A stretch of 64,000 bases of DNA from Streptomyces canus (GCF_030816965.1 NZ_JAUSYQ010000002.1:3753001-3817000), one strand, 5' to 3'; shown: positions 48,757-58,593, counted from the stretch's first letter. Program-made: numbers and translations. The notes: generated from the letters alone by a model not told the origin.

Positions 48757-50525
48757 GCCTCGCCGACGCCGTGGCCCATCTGTCCCCCGAGCGCTGGGAG
48801 ACCGCCAACCGCCTGCTGGTCCGCAAGGGCCTCGCCGAGTTCGCGCACGAGCGGCTGATCGAGCCCGAGGAGACCGACAAGGACCAGTACGTCGTCCGCA
48901 GCGACGACGGCAAGACCCGCTACGACTTCACGGCCGTCCGCCGCGCCCTGGACCACTGGCAGATCGACGCCGACTCGATCACCCGCCACCGCGAAGGCAC
49001 CGAACTCCCCCTCGCCGCCCTGGACTTCCTCATCGAACTGAAGCAGACCCTGGGCCTGAGCGACGAGATCCTGCCGGTCTACCTGGAGGAGATCTCCTCC
49101 ACCCTCTCGGGCACCTGCTACAAGCTCACCAAGCCGCAGGTCCCGGTCGCCGAACTCGCGAAGAGCTCCTTCCAGGCCATCGAGTCCGGCATGACCGAGG
49201 GCCACCCCTGCTTCGTCGCCAACAACGGCCGGCTCGGCTTCGGCATCCACGAGTACCTCTCGTACGCCCCCGAGACCGCGAGCCCGGTCCGCCTGGTCTG
49301 GCTCGCCGCCCACCGCTCACGCGCCGCGTTCACGGCCGGGGCCGGCATCGAGTACGAGTCCTTCGTACGCCAGGAGCTGGGCGAGGCGACCGTCGAGCGC
49401 TTCTACGGCGTCCTGCGCGACAAGGACCTCGACCCGGCCGACTACCTCCTCATCCCGGTCCACCCCTGGCAGTGGTGGAACAAGCTCACCGTCACCTTCG
49501 CCGCCGAGGTCGCCCGCGGGCTGCTGGTCTGCCTGGGCGAGGGCGACGACGAGTACCTGGCCCAGCAGTCCATCCGGACCTTCTTCAACCGGTCGAGCCC
49601 GGAGAAGCACTATGTGAAGACGGCCCTGTCGGTCCTCAACATGGGCTTCATGCGCGGACTTTCGGCCGCATACATGGAGGCGACCCCGGCCATCAACGAC
49701 TGGCTCGCCGGGCTGATCGAGGGCGACCCGGTGCTGAAGTCGACGGGCCTCACGATCATCCGCGAGCGGGCGGCCGTGGGCTACCGGCACCTGGAGTACG
49801 AGGCGGCCACCGACCGCTACTCGCCGTACCGCAAGATGCTCGCCGCGCTGTGGCGCGAGAGCCCGGTCCCGTCCCTCCAGGACGGCGAGTCGCTCGCCAC
49901 CATGGCCTCGCTGGTGCACGTCGACCACGAGGGCAGGTCCTTCGCGGGCGCCCTCATCGAGCGGTCGGGGCTCACCCCGACCGACTGGCTGCGCCGCTAC
50001 CTCCGCGCCTACTACACCCCGCTCCTGCACAGCTTCTACGCCTACGACCTGGTGTTCATGCCGCACGGCGAGAACGTCATCCTGGTCCTGAAGGACGGCG
50101 TGGTCGAGCGGGCGATCTACAAGGACATCGCCGAGGAGATCGCCGTCATGGACCCGGAGGCGGTGCTGCCGCCGACGGTCGAGCGGCTGCGTGTCGAGGT
50201 CCCCGACGACACGAAGCTGCTGTCGATCTTCACGGACGTCTTCGACTGCTTCTTCCGCTTCCTCGCCGCGAACCTCGCCGCTGAGGGAATCCTGGAGGAG
50301 GAGGACTTCTGGCGCACGGTCGCCGAGGTCACCCGCGACTACCAGCACTCGGTGCCCGAACTCGCCGACAAGTTCCGTCAGTACGACATGTTCGCGCCCG
50401 AGTTCGCCCGGTCCTGCCTCAACCGCCTCCAGCTGCGCAACAACAAGCAGATGGTGGACCTGGCGGACCCGTCGGGCGCGCTCCAGCTGGTCGGCACGCT
50501 GAACAACCCCATCGCGGGCCGGTAG
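48753..50525 (+). CDS. desD: Desferrioxamine synthetase (NIS synthetase, IucA/IucC family)
   Basis: A 590-residue NRPS-independent siderophore synthetase that uses ATP to oligomerise and cyclise N-hydroxy-N-succinylcadaverine into desferrioxamines. Motifs: EGHPCFVANNGRLGFGIHEYLSYAPE, LIPVHPWQWWNKL, FFNRSSPEKHYVKTALSVLN and YDLVFMPHGENVILVLKDGVVERAIYKDI, the ATP and citrate-like substrate regions of the family. ATG 48753 overlaps the desC stop (ATGA). Last gene of desABCD; a strong terminator follows 22 bp after the stop. Confidence 0.96.
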
Positions 50526-50546
50526 GACGGCCTCGACAGCCAGGCG

Positions 50547-50586
50547 GGGCCCGGGAGTACGGTCCTCCCGGGCCCTGTCCTTTTCC
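50547..50586 (+). terminator. Terminator of the desABCD operon
   Basis: GGGCCCGGGAG (50547-50557), loop of seven, CTCCCGGGCCC (50565-50575): a perfect 11-bp GC stem followed by TGTCCTTTTCC, a weak U-tract. The remaining 250 bp up to the next gene (to 50835) show no gene or obvious motif. Confidence 0.9.
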
Positions 50587-50835
50587 GGCTCATGAGTGAG
50601 GGGGATTCCAGACTCAGGCTGCCTCTGGGAGCAGCGCTCCCGGGGGTCTTGCGCCTTCGGCGTCAGCCGGGTGGAGACCAGCCCGGACGAGCATTGGCAC
50701 GACGCGCTCCGCGCCCACCAACCGGATACGGCGACGCCTGTCGACCGGGACCGCCGGGAGGGCGGCTGTCTTCGTTCTCGACGACGCCCTGGACGAAGCG
50801 CTCGGCGACCGAGTCCCGGATGCCAGAATTTCCCC

Positions 50836-51729
50836 ATGGCGGAAATCCTCCAGAGGGACGGCACTTGGATCTTCGACGGCGACGCCCTGCGGCTGACGCC
50901 GGGAAGGGACAAGAGCGTCGGGCTGCTCCGCAGGACGCTGGGTGAACTCGTCGTTCCGCTGGGCGCGTTGGCGGGCATTTCCCTTGAACAGGGCAAGAAG
51001 AGCGGCCGGTTGAGACTGCGGCTGCGCGACGGCGCCGACCCCCTGCTGCATGCGACGGGCGGCCGGTTGAGCGAGCCGCACGACCCGTACCAGCTGACCG
51101 TCGAGTCGGACCGCTACGGCGTCGCCGAGTACTTCGTGGACGAGGTCCGGAGCGCCCTGCTTCTGGATGAGGTCCCCACCGATCCGGTCACCGAGTACCT
51201 GCTCCCCGGCCCGGCCGTTCCCCTGTCCGTCTCCGCCGGTGACGGCACCGCCGCCTTCGACGGCGAGCACATCCGGCTGGAGTGGAACTGGAAGACGGAG
51301 GACGCCAAGGCCTCCGCGGGGCCCCGCACCCTGGCCCTGACCGATGTCGTCGCCGTGGAATGGCAACCCGCGGCCGGCCTGGAGAACGGCCACCTGCGCT
51401 TCACCGTGCGGCACGCCCCGACGAAGGCCCCGCCGAAGTACGACCCCAACGCGGTGGAGCTGTGGGGCTTCAAGAAGGACCCGCTGATGGCGTTGGTCGC
51501 GGCGGCGGTCCAGGCCAGGCTGCCGCACCCGGCGCGGGCCGCCGCCATCGACGTACGCACAACGCGGGACGTACGACCGGAAACGCCTTCTTCTCCGGTC
51601 GGCTCCGCCGAGGACGGTCACGATGCCCTCCTGCGCCGGCTGCGCGAGCTCGGTGAGCTGCACCGCACGGGTGTCCTGACGGACGAGGAGTTCACGATGG
51701 CCAAGCAGGCGATCCTCAAGCGGATGTGA
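50836..51729 (+). CDS. DUF4429-domain protein with C-terminal SHOCT segment
   Basis: A 297-residue cytoplasmic protein. Two DUF4429-like beta modules appear: RDGTWIFDGDALRLTP to about residue 110, and ISA-like GDGTAAFDGEHIRLEWNWK to about 235, each beginning with FDG and ending near a PxYDPxA-type segment (PPKYDPNAVELWGFKKDPL). The last 35 residues (ALLRRLRELGELHRTGVLTDEEF, TMAKQAILKRM) are a SHOCT domain, a short oligomerisation-type motif. The function of this family is not established. Unlinked to the des operon, from which a terminator separates it; convergent with the phosphatase gene. Confidence 0.83.
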   Translation: MAEILQRDGTWIFDGDALRLTPGRDKSVGLLRRTLGELVVPLGALAGISLEQGKKSGRLRLRLRDGADPLLHATGGRLSEPHDPYQLTVESDRYGVAEYFVDEVRSALLLDEVPTDPVTEYLLPGPAVPLSVSAGDGTAAFDGEHIRLEWNWKTEDAKASAGPRTLALTDVVAVEWQPAAGLENGHLRFTVRHAPTKAPPKYDPNAVELWGFKKDPLMALVAAAVQARLPHPARAAAIDVRTTRDVRPETPSSPVGSAEDGHDALLRRLRELGELHRTGVLTDEEFTMAKQAILKRM

Positions 51730-51740
51730 TCCGAGGCGGG

Positions 51741-53318
51741 TTACTTCGCCCTGCGCGCCACCGTGAAGTGGTCGATGCGGTCACCGGTCTCGGCGATGCC
51801 CGACACCTTCAGCTTGGCGTAGTGGCCCCGTGCTGCGGGTTCCACGTCCACGCGCAGGAAGGAGTAGTTGAGGTAGCGCACCCGGGACCAGGCGACGGTC
51901 TCGTTGACCTTGCCGTCCTTGGTGTTGATGAAGGAGGCGACGGAGTCCTGCTCGTCGAGGTGGCCCTCGTAGGAGTCCGGCGCGGAGAACGCGTACAGGC
52001 TGCGGCCCGCGGCGCCCGCCGTGACGTAGACGACCCCTTCGGTCTCGGAGTAGGCCGTCTCGCCGATCGGGAGCTTCTTGGCGACCTTGTCGCCCTTGAT
52101 GACGTCGGTGCGCTCGTACTGGTGGTTGTGACCGTTGATGACCAGGTCCACCGTGTACTTCTCGAACAGCGGCACCCACTCCTGGCGCACGCCCCCCTCC
52201 GAAGCGTGCGCGGTGGAGGTGCAGTAGGCGCAGTGGTGGAAGAACACGATGATGAAGTCGATGTCCTTCGCGGCCCGGTACTTCTTCAGCTGCCCCTCGA
52301 ACCAGGTGGTCTGGGTGCCGCCGGAGATGCCGAGGTTGGCCGGGATCTCGAAGGAGACGTCGTTCGGGTCCAGCGCGATGACCGCCGTGTTGCCGTAGAC
52401 GAAGGAGTACACGCCCGGCAGGTGCGCCGTGTCCGGCCCGTTGTCCGGGAGCGTGAAGCGGGCCTCCTCGCCGCCGTAGCCGTTGGGCGAGTACCAGGCC
52501 TCCATGTCGTGGTTGCCGTAACTCACCATCCACGGCACGGACTTGGCCACCGACTCGGTCTGGGCGAGGAACTGGTCCCACACGCGCGAGTCGAAACCCG
52601 TGTCGGCGGACTTGCCCTGGCCGGCCGGATCGGCGTAGGCGATGTCGCCGGCGTGCAGGTGGAAGGCCGGGTTCTGGCCGAGGAGCAGGCTGTCGTTGGC
52701 CAGGCCGTGGTAGCTGACGCCCTGGTCGCCGAAGGCCGTGAAGGTGAACGGCTTCTTGTGGGCGGGCGCGGTGGTGAAGGTGCCCAGGGTGCCGGTCAGG
52801 TGCGGCTCGGCCGGATCGAAGCCCTGGTGGCCGACACCGTAGTAGTAGGTCTGGCCGGGGCGCAGCCGGCTCAGCCTGGCGTGCACGTAGTACTGCGTGT
52901 GATCGCCGCCGGCGCCGACGCCGGCCGGGGTGTACAGGGTGCGCACCTCGGCCTCGATCTTGTGGGAGAGGTCCCAGGGGCGGGCGCCGATCCGGATGAA
53001 CGGCTTCTTGACCGCGACCGGCACCTGCCACGAGACGGTCATCTCGGTGCGCGCGTCGTTGCCGTAGGCGAGGTGACGGCCGAAGGGGGCGACGAGAGCG
53101 CCGTCGACGCTCTCGGCGCCGGCGAAGGTCCGGGTCGGCGTGGCGGCCTGGGCGACGGCGCCCGGCACGAACGCGCCACCCGCGACGGCGCCCAGCGTGA
53201 CGGCGCCGCCTCTGATCATGGTGCGCCGGGAGAATCTGGCGCGCAGGTACTCGTGCTGCTCGGCCATGCTCATGTGCTCGGCGAGCTGGTCGGGTACGCC
53301 CATACGAGGAATGTCCAT
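51741..53318 (-). CDS. Tat-exported purple-acid-phosphatase-like metallophosphoesterase
   Basis: A 525-residue exported protein. A long N-terminal twin-arginine signal has FSRRTMIRGGAVTLGAVAG (residues about 30-48) and cleavage near AQA. A fibronectin-like purple acid phosphatase N domain follows (RTEMTVSWQVP, YYVHARLSRLRPGQTYYYGVG), then the metallophosphoesterase core with all five blocks: FTAFGDQGVS, HAGDIAYADPA, VSYGNHDMEAW, IVFFHHCAYC and INGHNHQYERT. Expected activity: release of phosphate from extracellular esters. No PHO box was identified upstream. Start is ATG 53318 or 53303. Confidence 0.9.
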   Translation of the reverse strand: MDIPRMGVPDQLAEHMSMAEQHEYLRARFSRRTMIRGGAVTLGAVAGGAFVPGAVAQAATPTRTFAGAESVDGALVAPFGRHLAYGNDARTEMTVSWQVPVAVKKPFIRIGARPWDLSHKIEAEVRTLYTPAGVGAGGDHTQYYVHARLSRLRPGQTYYYGVGHQGFDPAEPHLTGTLGTFTTAPAHKKPFTFTAFGDQGVSYHGLANDSLLLGQNPAFHLHAGDIAYADPAGQGKSADTGFDSRVWDQFLAQTESVAKSVPWMVSYGNHDMEAWYSPNGYGGEEARFTLPDNGPDTAHLPGVYSFVYGNTAVIALDPNDVSFEIPANLGISGGTQTTWFEGQLKKYRAAKDIDFIIVFFHHCAYCTSTAHASEGGVRQEWVPLFEKYTVDLVINGHNHQYERTDVIKGDKVAKKLPIGETAYSETEGVVYVTAGAAGRSLYAFSAPDSYEGHLDEQDSVASFINTKDGKVNETVAWSRVRYLNYSFLRVDVEPAARGHYAKLKVSGIAETGDRIDHFTVARRAK

Positions 53319-53468
53319 GACGTCTGAAACTCGTCGCCATGAGCAACGAGGTGTAAGACGCAGCATGGACAGCTTGCGAACAGACGTCCATAAGAACATC
53401 AACAGCACCTTGCCCGATACCGGGCAGGATTCTTGCGAATCGGCTCGCGGTACCCCAGGATCTACCGG

Positions 53469-53726
53469 GTGCACGACGACCTGGTTGATCATCTGACGCG
53501 GTCCACGCCCCTGAGCCGGGGCGAGGCGCTGCGGGTGATCCAGGACGTGCTCGCCTACTTCGACGAGACGACCGTGGAGTTCGTCCGTCGCCGCCACCGC
53601 GAACTCCAGGCGCAGGGTCTGGTGAACACGGAGATCTTCGGACGGATCGAGGCGGATCTGAAATACCGAGCGGTGGCACCGCCCGAGCTCACGCTCAGGC
53701 AGCTACGGCGCATCGTCTACGGCTAG
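53469..53726 (+). CDS. Small conserved-looking protein immediately upstream of glmS
   Basis: An 85-residue hydrophilic, mostly helical protein: HDDLVDHLTRSTPLSRGEAL, RVIQDVLAYFDETTVEFVRR, a charged middle RHRELQAQGLVNTEIFGRI and LTLRQLRRIVYG. I do not recognise a family. GTG 53469 with AGGA seven bases upstream is my start; a TTG at 53433 would add 12 residues. It ends 12 bp before glmS and is surely co-transcribed, so a role linked to hexosamine synthesis is possible but unproven. Codon use is normal for the region. Confidence 0.68.
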   Translation: MHDDLVDHLTRSTPLSRGEALRVIQDVLAYFDETTVEFVRRRHRELQAQGLVNTEIFGRIEADLKYRAVAPPELTLRQLRRIVYG

Positions 53727-53738
53727 GAATGCATACAC

Positions 53739-55556
53739 ATGTGCGGAATCGTCGGTTACATCGGGAAGCGTGATGTCGCCCCCCTGCTCCTGGAGGGTCT
53801 GCAGCGCCTGGAGTACCGCGGCTACGACTCGGCCGGCATAGTCGTCACCTCGCCGAAGACGGCCGGCCTGAGGATGGTCAAGGCCAAGGGCCGGGTGCGC
53901 GACCTGGAGGCGAAGGTCCCGGCCCGCTTCAAGGGCACGACCGGCATCGCCCACACCCGCTGGGCCACCCACGGCGCCCCCTCCGACGTGAACGCCCACC
54001 CGCACCTGGACGCCGAGGGCAAGGTCGCCGTCGTCCACAACGGCATCATCGACAACGCCTCCGACCTGCGCCGCAAGCTGGAGGCGGACGGTGTCGAGTT
54101 CCTCTCCGAGACCGACACCGAGGTGCTCGTCCACCTCATCGCGCGCTCCCAGGCGACCAACCTGGAGGACAAGGTCCGCGAGACCCTGCGGGTGATCGAG
54201 GGCACCTACGGCATCGCCGTGATGCACGCCGACTTCAGCGACCGCATCGTGGTGGCCCGCAACGGCTCCCCGGTCGTCCTCGGCATCGGCGAGAAGGAGA
54301 TGTTCGTCGCCTCGGACATCGCCGCACTGGTCGCCCACACGCGGCAGATAGTGACGCTGGACGACGGCGAGATGGCCACGCTCAAGGCCGACGACTTCCG
54401 CACCTACACGACGGAGGGCACCCGCACGACGGCCGAGCCCACCACCGTCGAGTGGGAGGCCGCCTCCTACGACATGGGCGGCCACGACACCTACATGCAC
54501 AAGGAGATCCACGAGCAGGCCGACGCCGTGGACCGCGTCCTGCGCGGCCGCATCGACGACCGCTTCTCCACCGTGCACCTGGGCGGCCTCAACCTGGACG
54601 CCCGCGAGGCCCGTCAGATCCGCCGCGTGAAGATCCTCGGCTGTGGCACCTCGTACCACGCGGGCATGATCGGCGCCCAGATGATCGAGGAGCTGGCCCG
54701 CATCCCCGCGGACGCGGAGCCCGCCTCGGAGTTCCGTTACCGCAACGCGGTCGTGGACCCGGACACCCTCTACATCGCGGTCTCGCAGTCCGGTGAGACC
54801 TACGACGTCCTCGCGGCCGTCCAGGAGCTCAAGCGCAAGGGCGCGCGCGTCCTGGGCGTGGTGAACGTGGTCGGCTCGGCGATCGCCCGGGAGGCCGACG
54901 GCGGCATCTACGTGCACGCGGGCCCGGAGGTCTGCGTGGTCTCCACGAAGTGCTTCACCAACACGACGGTGGCCTTCGCCCTCCTCGCCCTCCACCTGGG
55001 CCGCACCCGTGACCTGTCGGTCCGCGACGGCAAGCGGATCATCGAGGGCCTGCGCAAGCTCCCCGCGCAGATCACCGAGATGCTGGAGCAGGAGGAGCAC
55101 ATCAGGAAGCTGGCCGAGCAGTACGCCGAGGCCCGCTCGATGCTCTTCATCGGCCGGGTGCGGGGCTACCCGGTGGCCCGCGAGGCGTCCCTGAAGCTCA
55201 AGGAGGTCTCCTACATCCACGCTGAGGCCTACCCCGCCTCCGAGCTCAAGCACGGCCCCCTGGCCCTGATCGAGCCTGCCCTCCCGACGGTGGCGATCGT
55301 CCCCGACGACGACCTCCTGGAGAAGAACCGCGCCGCTCTGGAGGAGATCAAGGCCCGCAGCGGCAGGATCCTGGCGGTCGCCCACCAGCACCAGGAGAAG
55401 GCCGACGAGACGATCGTGGTCCCGAAGAACGAGGACGAACTGGACCCCATCCTGATGGGTATCCCCCTCCAACTCCTCGCGTACCACACGGCCTTGGCGC
55501 TGGGCCGGGACATCGACAAGCCGAGGAACCTCGCCAAGTCGGTCACGGTGGAGTAG
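53739..55556 (+). CDS. glmS: Glutamine-fructose-6-phosphate aminotransferase (isomerizing)
   Basis: A 605-residue enzyme making glucosamine-6-phosphate from fructose-6-phosphate and glutamine, the entry to amino-sugar and peptidoglycan precursors. The N-terminal glutaminase has Cys2 (MCGIVGYIGKR), TRWATHG and HNGIIDN; two SIS domains follow (ILGCGTSYHAGMIG, VSQSGETYDVLAAV; later MLFIGRVRGYPVAREASLKLKE) and the conserved C-terminal tail NLAKSVTVE. Full normal length. No glmS ribozyme is visible upstream; the gene instead follows an 85-residue gene by 12 bp. Streptomycetes may carry a second glmS. Confidence 0.96.
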   Translation: MCGIVGYIGKRDVAPLLLEGLQRLEYRGYDSAGIVVTSPKTAGLRMVKAKGRVRDLEAKVPARFKGTTGIAHTRWATHGAPSDVNAHPHLDAEGKVAVVHNGIIDNASDLRRKLEADGVEFLSETDTEVLVHLIARSQATNLEDKVRETLRVIEGTYGIAVMHADFSDRIVVARNGSPVVLGIGEKEMFVASDIAALVAHTRQIVTLDDGEMATLKADDFRTYTTEGTRTTAEPTTVEWEAASYDMGGHDTYMHKEIHEQADAVDRVLRGRIDDRFSTVHLGGLNLDAREARQIRRVKILGCGTSYHAGMIGAQMIEELARIPADAEPASEFRYRNAVVDPDTLYIAVSQSGETYDVLAAVQELKRKGARVLGVVNVVGSAIAREADGGIYVHAGPEVCVVSTKCFTNTTVAFALLALHLGRTRDLSVRDGKRIIEGLRKLPAQITEMLEQEEHIRKLAEQYAEARSMLFIGRVRGYPVAREASLKLKEVSYIHAEAYPASELKHGPLALIEPALPTVAIVPDDDLLEKNRAALEEIKARSGRILAVAHQHQEKADETIVVPKNEDELDPILMGIPLQLLAYHTALALGRDIDKPRNLAKSVTVE

Positions 55557-55596
55557 TCGCCCCGAAGGGCCACACCCGCAGAGGCCGGACATGAGG

Positions 55597-55632
55597 ACGG
55601 ACCCCACGTGATGCTCACGGGGGGTCCGTTTC
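55597..55632 (+). terminator. Terminator after glmS
   Basis: ACGGACCCCACGTGA pairs with TCACGGGGGGTCCGT with one mismatch around a short loop, followed by TTC. It starts 41 bp after the glmS stop. Confidence 0.75.
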
Positions 55633-55806
55633 ATCGCCGGGAAGCCGCCCAACTCCCGGCCCGCGCAGCTGACCGGTGGCCGTCACGCCCCGGTCGGCAG
55701 CACGCTTCGGTGGGCGCGGCGCGGTGACCGCTATATGCCCTTCACCAGGGCACAAACACCTCTACACACGAGTAGATTCGCCCATCTCACCTGGGAGGAG
55801 GGCGAG

Positions 55807-56334
55807 TTACGGAATGACGACGACGGGCCGCTTCGCCCGCTTGGCGAGCCGCCCCGCGACGGAGCCGAAGATGCGCCCCACGATGCCGTGAGTGGAGCCG
55901 ACGACGATCGCGTCCGCCTCGTACTCCCGCCCGACCTCCTCGAGCTCGTGGCAGATGTCTCCGCCGCGCTCGACGAGGATCCAGGGCACCTCGGCCAGGT
56001 AGTCGGCACAGGCGAGCTCGAGGCCGAGCACCTCGGTGCGGTGATCCGGCACGTCGACGAAGACCGGTGGCTCGCAGCCGGCCCACACGGTGGTGGGCAG
56101 CCGGTTGGCGACATGCACGATGATCAGGCCCGAGCCGGAGCGATGGGCCATGCCGATTGCGTACGCGAGGGCGCGCTCGCTGGACGTGGAGCCGTCGAAG
56201 CCGACCACGACGCCGTGCTTGAAGGCGGGGTCGCAGGAGTGGCGTGGCTCTTCCGCCGCCAGGGGCTCGGCCGCCGTGGGGTCGGCGACGGGCCGCTTGC
56301 GGTCCGCTGGTTCGAAGAATTCGTGACCGGCCAT
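55807..56334 (-). CDS. Universal stress protein (UspA family)
   Basis: A 175-residue single-domain Usp. After a 38-residue hydrophilic N-terminal extension the fold begins HGVVVGFDGSTSSERALAYAIGMAHRSG, followed by LIIVHVANRLP, ILVERGGDICHELEEVGREYEADAIVVGSTH and the ATP-binding pattern GIVGRIFGSVAGRLAKRAKRPVVVIP (G-2x-G-9x-G-S/T). An ATP-binding member is therefore likely. ATG 56334 is the first plausible start; upstream frame is non-coding. Divergent from the small membrane protein gene across a 336-bp gap in which I see no gene. Confidence 0.93.
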   Translation of the reverse strand: MAGHEFFEPADRKRPVADPTAAEPLAAEEPRHSCDPAFKHGVVVGFDGSTSSERALAYAIGMAHRSGSGLIIVHVANRLPTTVWAGCEPPVFVDVPDHRTEVLGLELACADYLAEVPWILVERGGDICHELEEVGREYEADAIVVGSTHGIVGRIFGSVAGRLAKRAKRPVVVIP

Positions 56335-56670
56335 GGCTGTCTCGGCGTTGTGATCCTTGTGTGGGAGGGACGACACTGTGCGGCGGAGCTGTGTCCGGGA
56401 ATCATCTTCCCAACCCCATACCCCCAAGGGTACGGCGGCAAGCCTCCTTGGCCCAGCGCCCGCCCTCGGTCCGTGGGGGTTCCACGGAGCATGCACGAGG
56501 GGGCGCCCGCAACGCAATGGTTGCTGCGCTGTACAGGCGGTTTGCACAGGGTTCACATGGCCGTTCCCGTCCCGGACCCACGGACGGCCCCTCGATACAG
56601 TGACCGACCGGTCGAACGCGCGTTGACCTCCGTGAGCCACCCCGCAGGGAGACGCCACAGGGAGCACGCG

Positions 56671-56976
56671 ATGACCGGACACCGACCGCCCTCCGAGGAC
56701 TCCACCACGGACGTGGTCCGCTGGGCGGCCTTCAGCTGCGTCCTCGTCCCCGTGGTTCTCGTCTGCTACGGCACCTCGCTGGCCGGCGCGGCGGGCACGG
56801 CCCTCGGTCTCGCCGCCGTCACGGCCGTCTGCCGTATCCTCCTGCGCCAGTCGGAGCGCGGCGCGGCCCAACTGCGGGCGGAGGAGTGGACACCGCATCG
56901 TGGCCGTCGCCACAGGAGCGGCACCGGGGCCCATCGAGGCGGTCGTCACACCGGGGGAAATACACCGGTCGGCTGA
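56671..56976 (+). CDS. Small two-helix membrane protein
   Basis: A 101-residue protein with two probable transmembrane helices: WAAFSCVLVPVVLVCYGTSL and AGAAGTALGLAAVTAVCRILL (residues about 18-59), and a basic hydrophilic tail rich in Arg, Gly and His. I recognise no family; comparable proteins occur just upstream of adpA in other streptomycetes as far as I recall. ATG 56671 is preceded by AGGGAGCACGCG, a good ribosome binding site. 386 bp separate it from adpA, so it is a separate transcript. Confidence 0.72.
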   Translation: MTGHRPPSEDSTTDVVRWAAFSCVLVPVVLVCYGTSLAGAAGTALGLAAVTAVCRILLRQSERGAAQLRAEEWTPHRGRRHRSGTGAHRGGRHTGGNTPVG

Positions 56977-57362
56977 CCGGTTTTCATGCACCGGGACGAT
57001 TCTTTTCAGCCAACTTCCGCATTGGGCGTGTCCCTTGGTCCGACCACCCCTCAACCCCCGTTCCACCTGCACGGATAGGGTCTCCGGGGTCCTGCGCACC
57101 CTACGTGGATTAGCCACCGCCGCAAGGCGCACTTCCCTGCACGGCCCACGAGTGCAACGCTTCGTGATCGAATGCTTTACGCCAAGTTGCCATGTCGACA
57201 ATGTGCCGGATGACGAACTGGTCACGCCGACACCACGGGACACAGTAGATTCGATCTTGACGTCTTACGGCGGGGGACTCGTGCAGGACCGAGGGGAAAC
57301 GTGCTGGAGCGACATGCCCGACAAGTTAGGGGCGCCGCGACCACCGAGGGGGGCTTAGCAGT
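56977..57362 (+). promoter_or_regulatory. adpA upstream region (386 bp, no gene)
   Basis: Long AT-richer intergenic region before adpA, typical for this gene, whose promoter is a hub in streptomycetes. The only clear element is the ribosome binding site GAGGGGGG before ATG 57363. No intact ORF is supported. I could not confirm an AdpA consensus (TGGCSNGWWY) or a gamma-butyrolactone-receptor site by eye. Confidence 0.6.
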
Positions 57363-58586
57363 ATGAGCCACGACTCCACTGCCGCGCCGGAAGCCGCGGC
57401 CCGGAAGCTTTCCGGGCGACGCCGCAAGGAGATCGTCGCGGTGCTGCTGTTCAGCGGCGGCCCCATCTTCGAGAGTTCCATACCGTTGTCGGTGTTCGGG
57501 ATTGACCGCCAGGACGCCGGCGTGCCGCGCTACCGCCTTTTGGTGTGCGGCGGCGAAGAAGGCCCACTGCGGACCACAGGGGGCCTGGAACTCACCGCAC
57601 CGCATGGCCTGGAAGCGATCTCACGCGCGGGCACGGTCGTCGTACCGGCCTGGCGCTCGATCACTTCGCCGCCGCCGGAGGAGGCGCTCGACGCTCTGCG
57701 CCGGGCGCACGAGGAAGGCGCCCGCATCGTCGGGCTGTGCACCGGCGCCTTCGTTCTGGCCGCGGCGGGCCTGCTGGACGGCCGCCCCGCGACAACACAC
57801 TGGATGTACGCACCGACGCTGGCCAAGCGCTACCCGTCGGTGCACGTGGATCCACGAGAACTCTTCGTGGACGACGGTGACGTACTGACCTCGGCCGGTA
57901 CCGCGGCCGGAATCGACCTCTGTCTCCACATCGTGCGGACGGACCACGGCAACGAGGCGGCCGGCGCGCTGGCCCGGCGCCTGGTGGTCCCTCCGCGCCG
58001 CAGCGGCGGTCAGGAGCGCTACCTCGACAGGTCTTTACCAGAGGAGATCGGCGCCGACCCGCTCGCCGAGGTCGTCGCCTGGGCGCTGGAGCACCTCCAC
58101 GAGCAGTTCGACGTGGAGACGCTGGCGGCGCGGGCGTACATGAGCCGTCGTACGTTCGACCGCCGGTTCCGCTCGCTGACGGGTTCGGCCCCGCTGCAGT
58201 GGCTCATCACGCAGCGGGTGCTGCAGGCGCAGCGGCTGCTGGAGACGTCCGACTACTCGGTGGACGAGGTCGCGGGCCGCTGCGGCTTCCGCTCGCCGGT
58301 GGCGCTGCGCGGGCACTTCCGGCGGCAGCTGGGCTCGTCCCCGGCCGCCTACCGGGCCGCGTACCGGGCCCGCCGTCCGCAGGGCGACAAGCCGGTGGAC
58401 AGCGACGCCTCGGTGGGTCAGACCGGTCCCGCGCCCAGCCCGCCGGTGCAGCTGCACCCGGAGAGCGGTCCGGTACCGCTCCAGAGCCGCCGCACCCCGG
58501 CCCCCGTGGGCCCGTCCTCCGAGAACGGCCGCGAGCTGTACGTCGGAGGCCGGGCGAGCCTGCCGGGGCAGCGCAGCGGCACGTGA
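57363..58586 (+). CDS. adpA: AdpA, AraC-family master regulator of development, TTA-containing
   Basis: A 407-residue regulator with an N-terminal DJ-1/PfpI-like dimerisation domain (about 20-190; VAVLLFSGGPIFESSIPLSVFGIDR, IVGLCTGAFVLAAAGLLDGR, THWMYAPTLAKRYPSVHVDP) and a C-terminal AraC/XylS DNA-binding domain (about 233-335; ETLAARAYMSRRTFDRRFRSLTG, DYSVDEVAGRCGFRSPVALRGHF). Codon 225 (58035-58037) is TTA, so translation depends on the bldA leucyl-tRNA; it lies in the linker between the domains. AdpA controls aerial mycelium, secreted proteases and antibiotics. It is followed by a terminator and by ornA. Confidence 0.96.
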   Translation: MSHDSTAAPEAAARKLSGRRRKEIVAVLLFSGGPIFESSIPLSVFGIDRQDAGVPRYRLLVCGGEEGPLRTTGGLELTAPHGLEAISRAGTVVVPAWRSITSPPPEEALDALRRAHEEGARIVGLCTGAFVLAAAGLLDGRPATTHWMYAPTLAKRYPSVHVDPRELFVDDGDVLTSAGTAAGIDLCLHIVRTDHGNEAAGALARRLVVPPRRSGGQERYLDRSLPEEIGADPLAEVVAWALEHLHEQFDVETLAARAYMSRRTFDRRFRSLTGSAPLQWLITQRVLQAQRLLETSDYSVDEVAGRCGFRSPVALRGHFRRQLGSSPAAYRAAYRARRPQGDKPVDSDASVGQTGPAPSPPVQLHPESGPVPLQSRRTPAPVGPSSENGRELYVGGRASLPGQRSGT

Positions 58587-58593
58587 CGTCCTG

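Noticed and set aside
50586..50835. Small genes in the gap after desD
   Set aside because: Only short frames without ribosome binding sites or recognisable motifs; treated as non-coding.
53327..53468. glmS ribozyme upstream of glmS
   Set aside because: The gap is short, a coding gene intervenes, and no ribozyme core was recognisable by eye.
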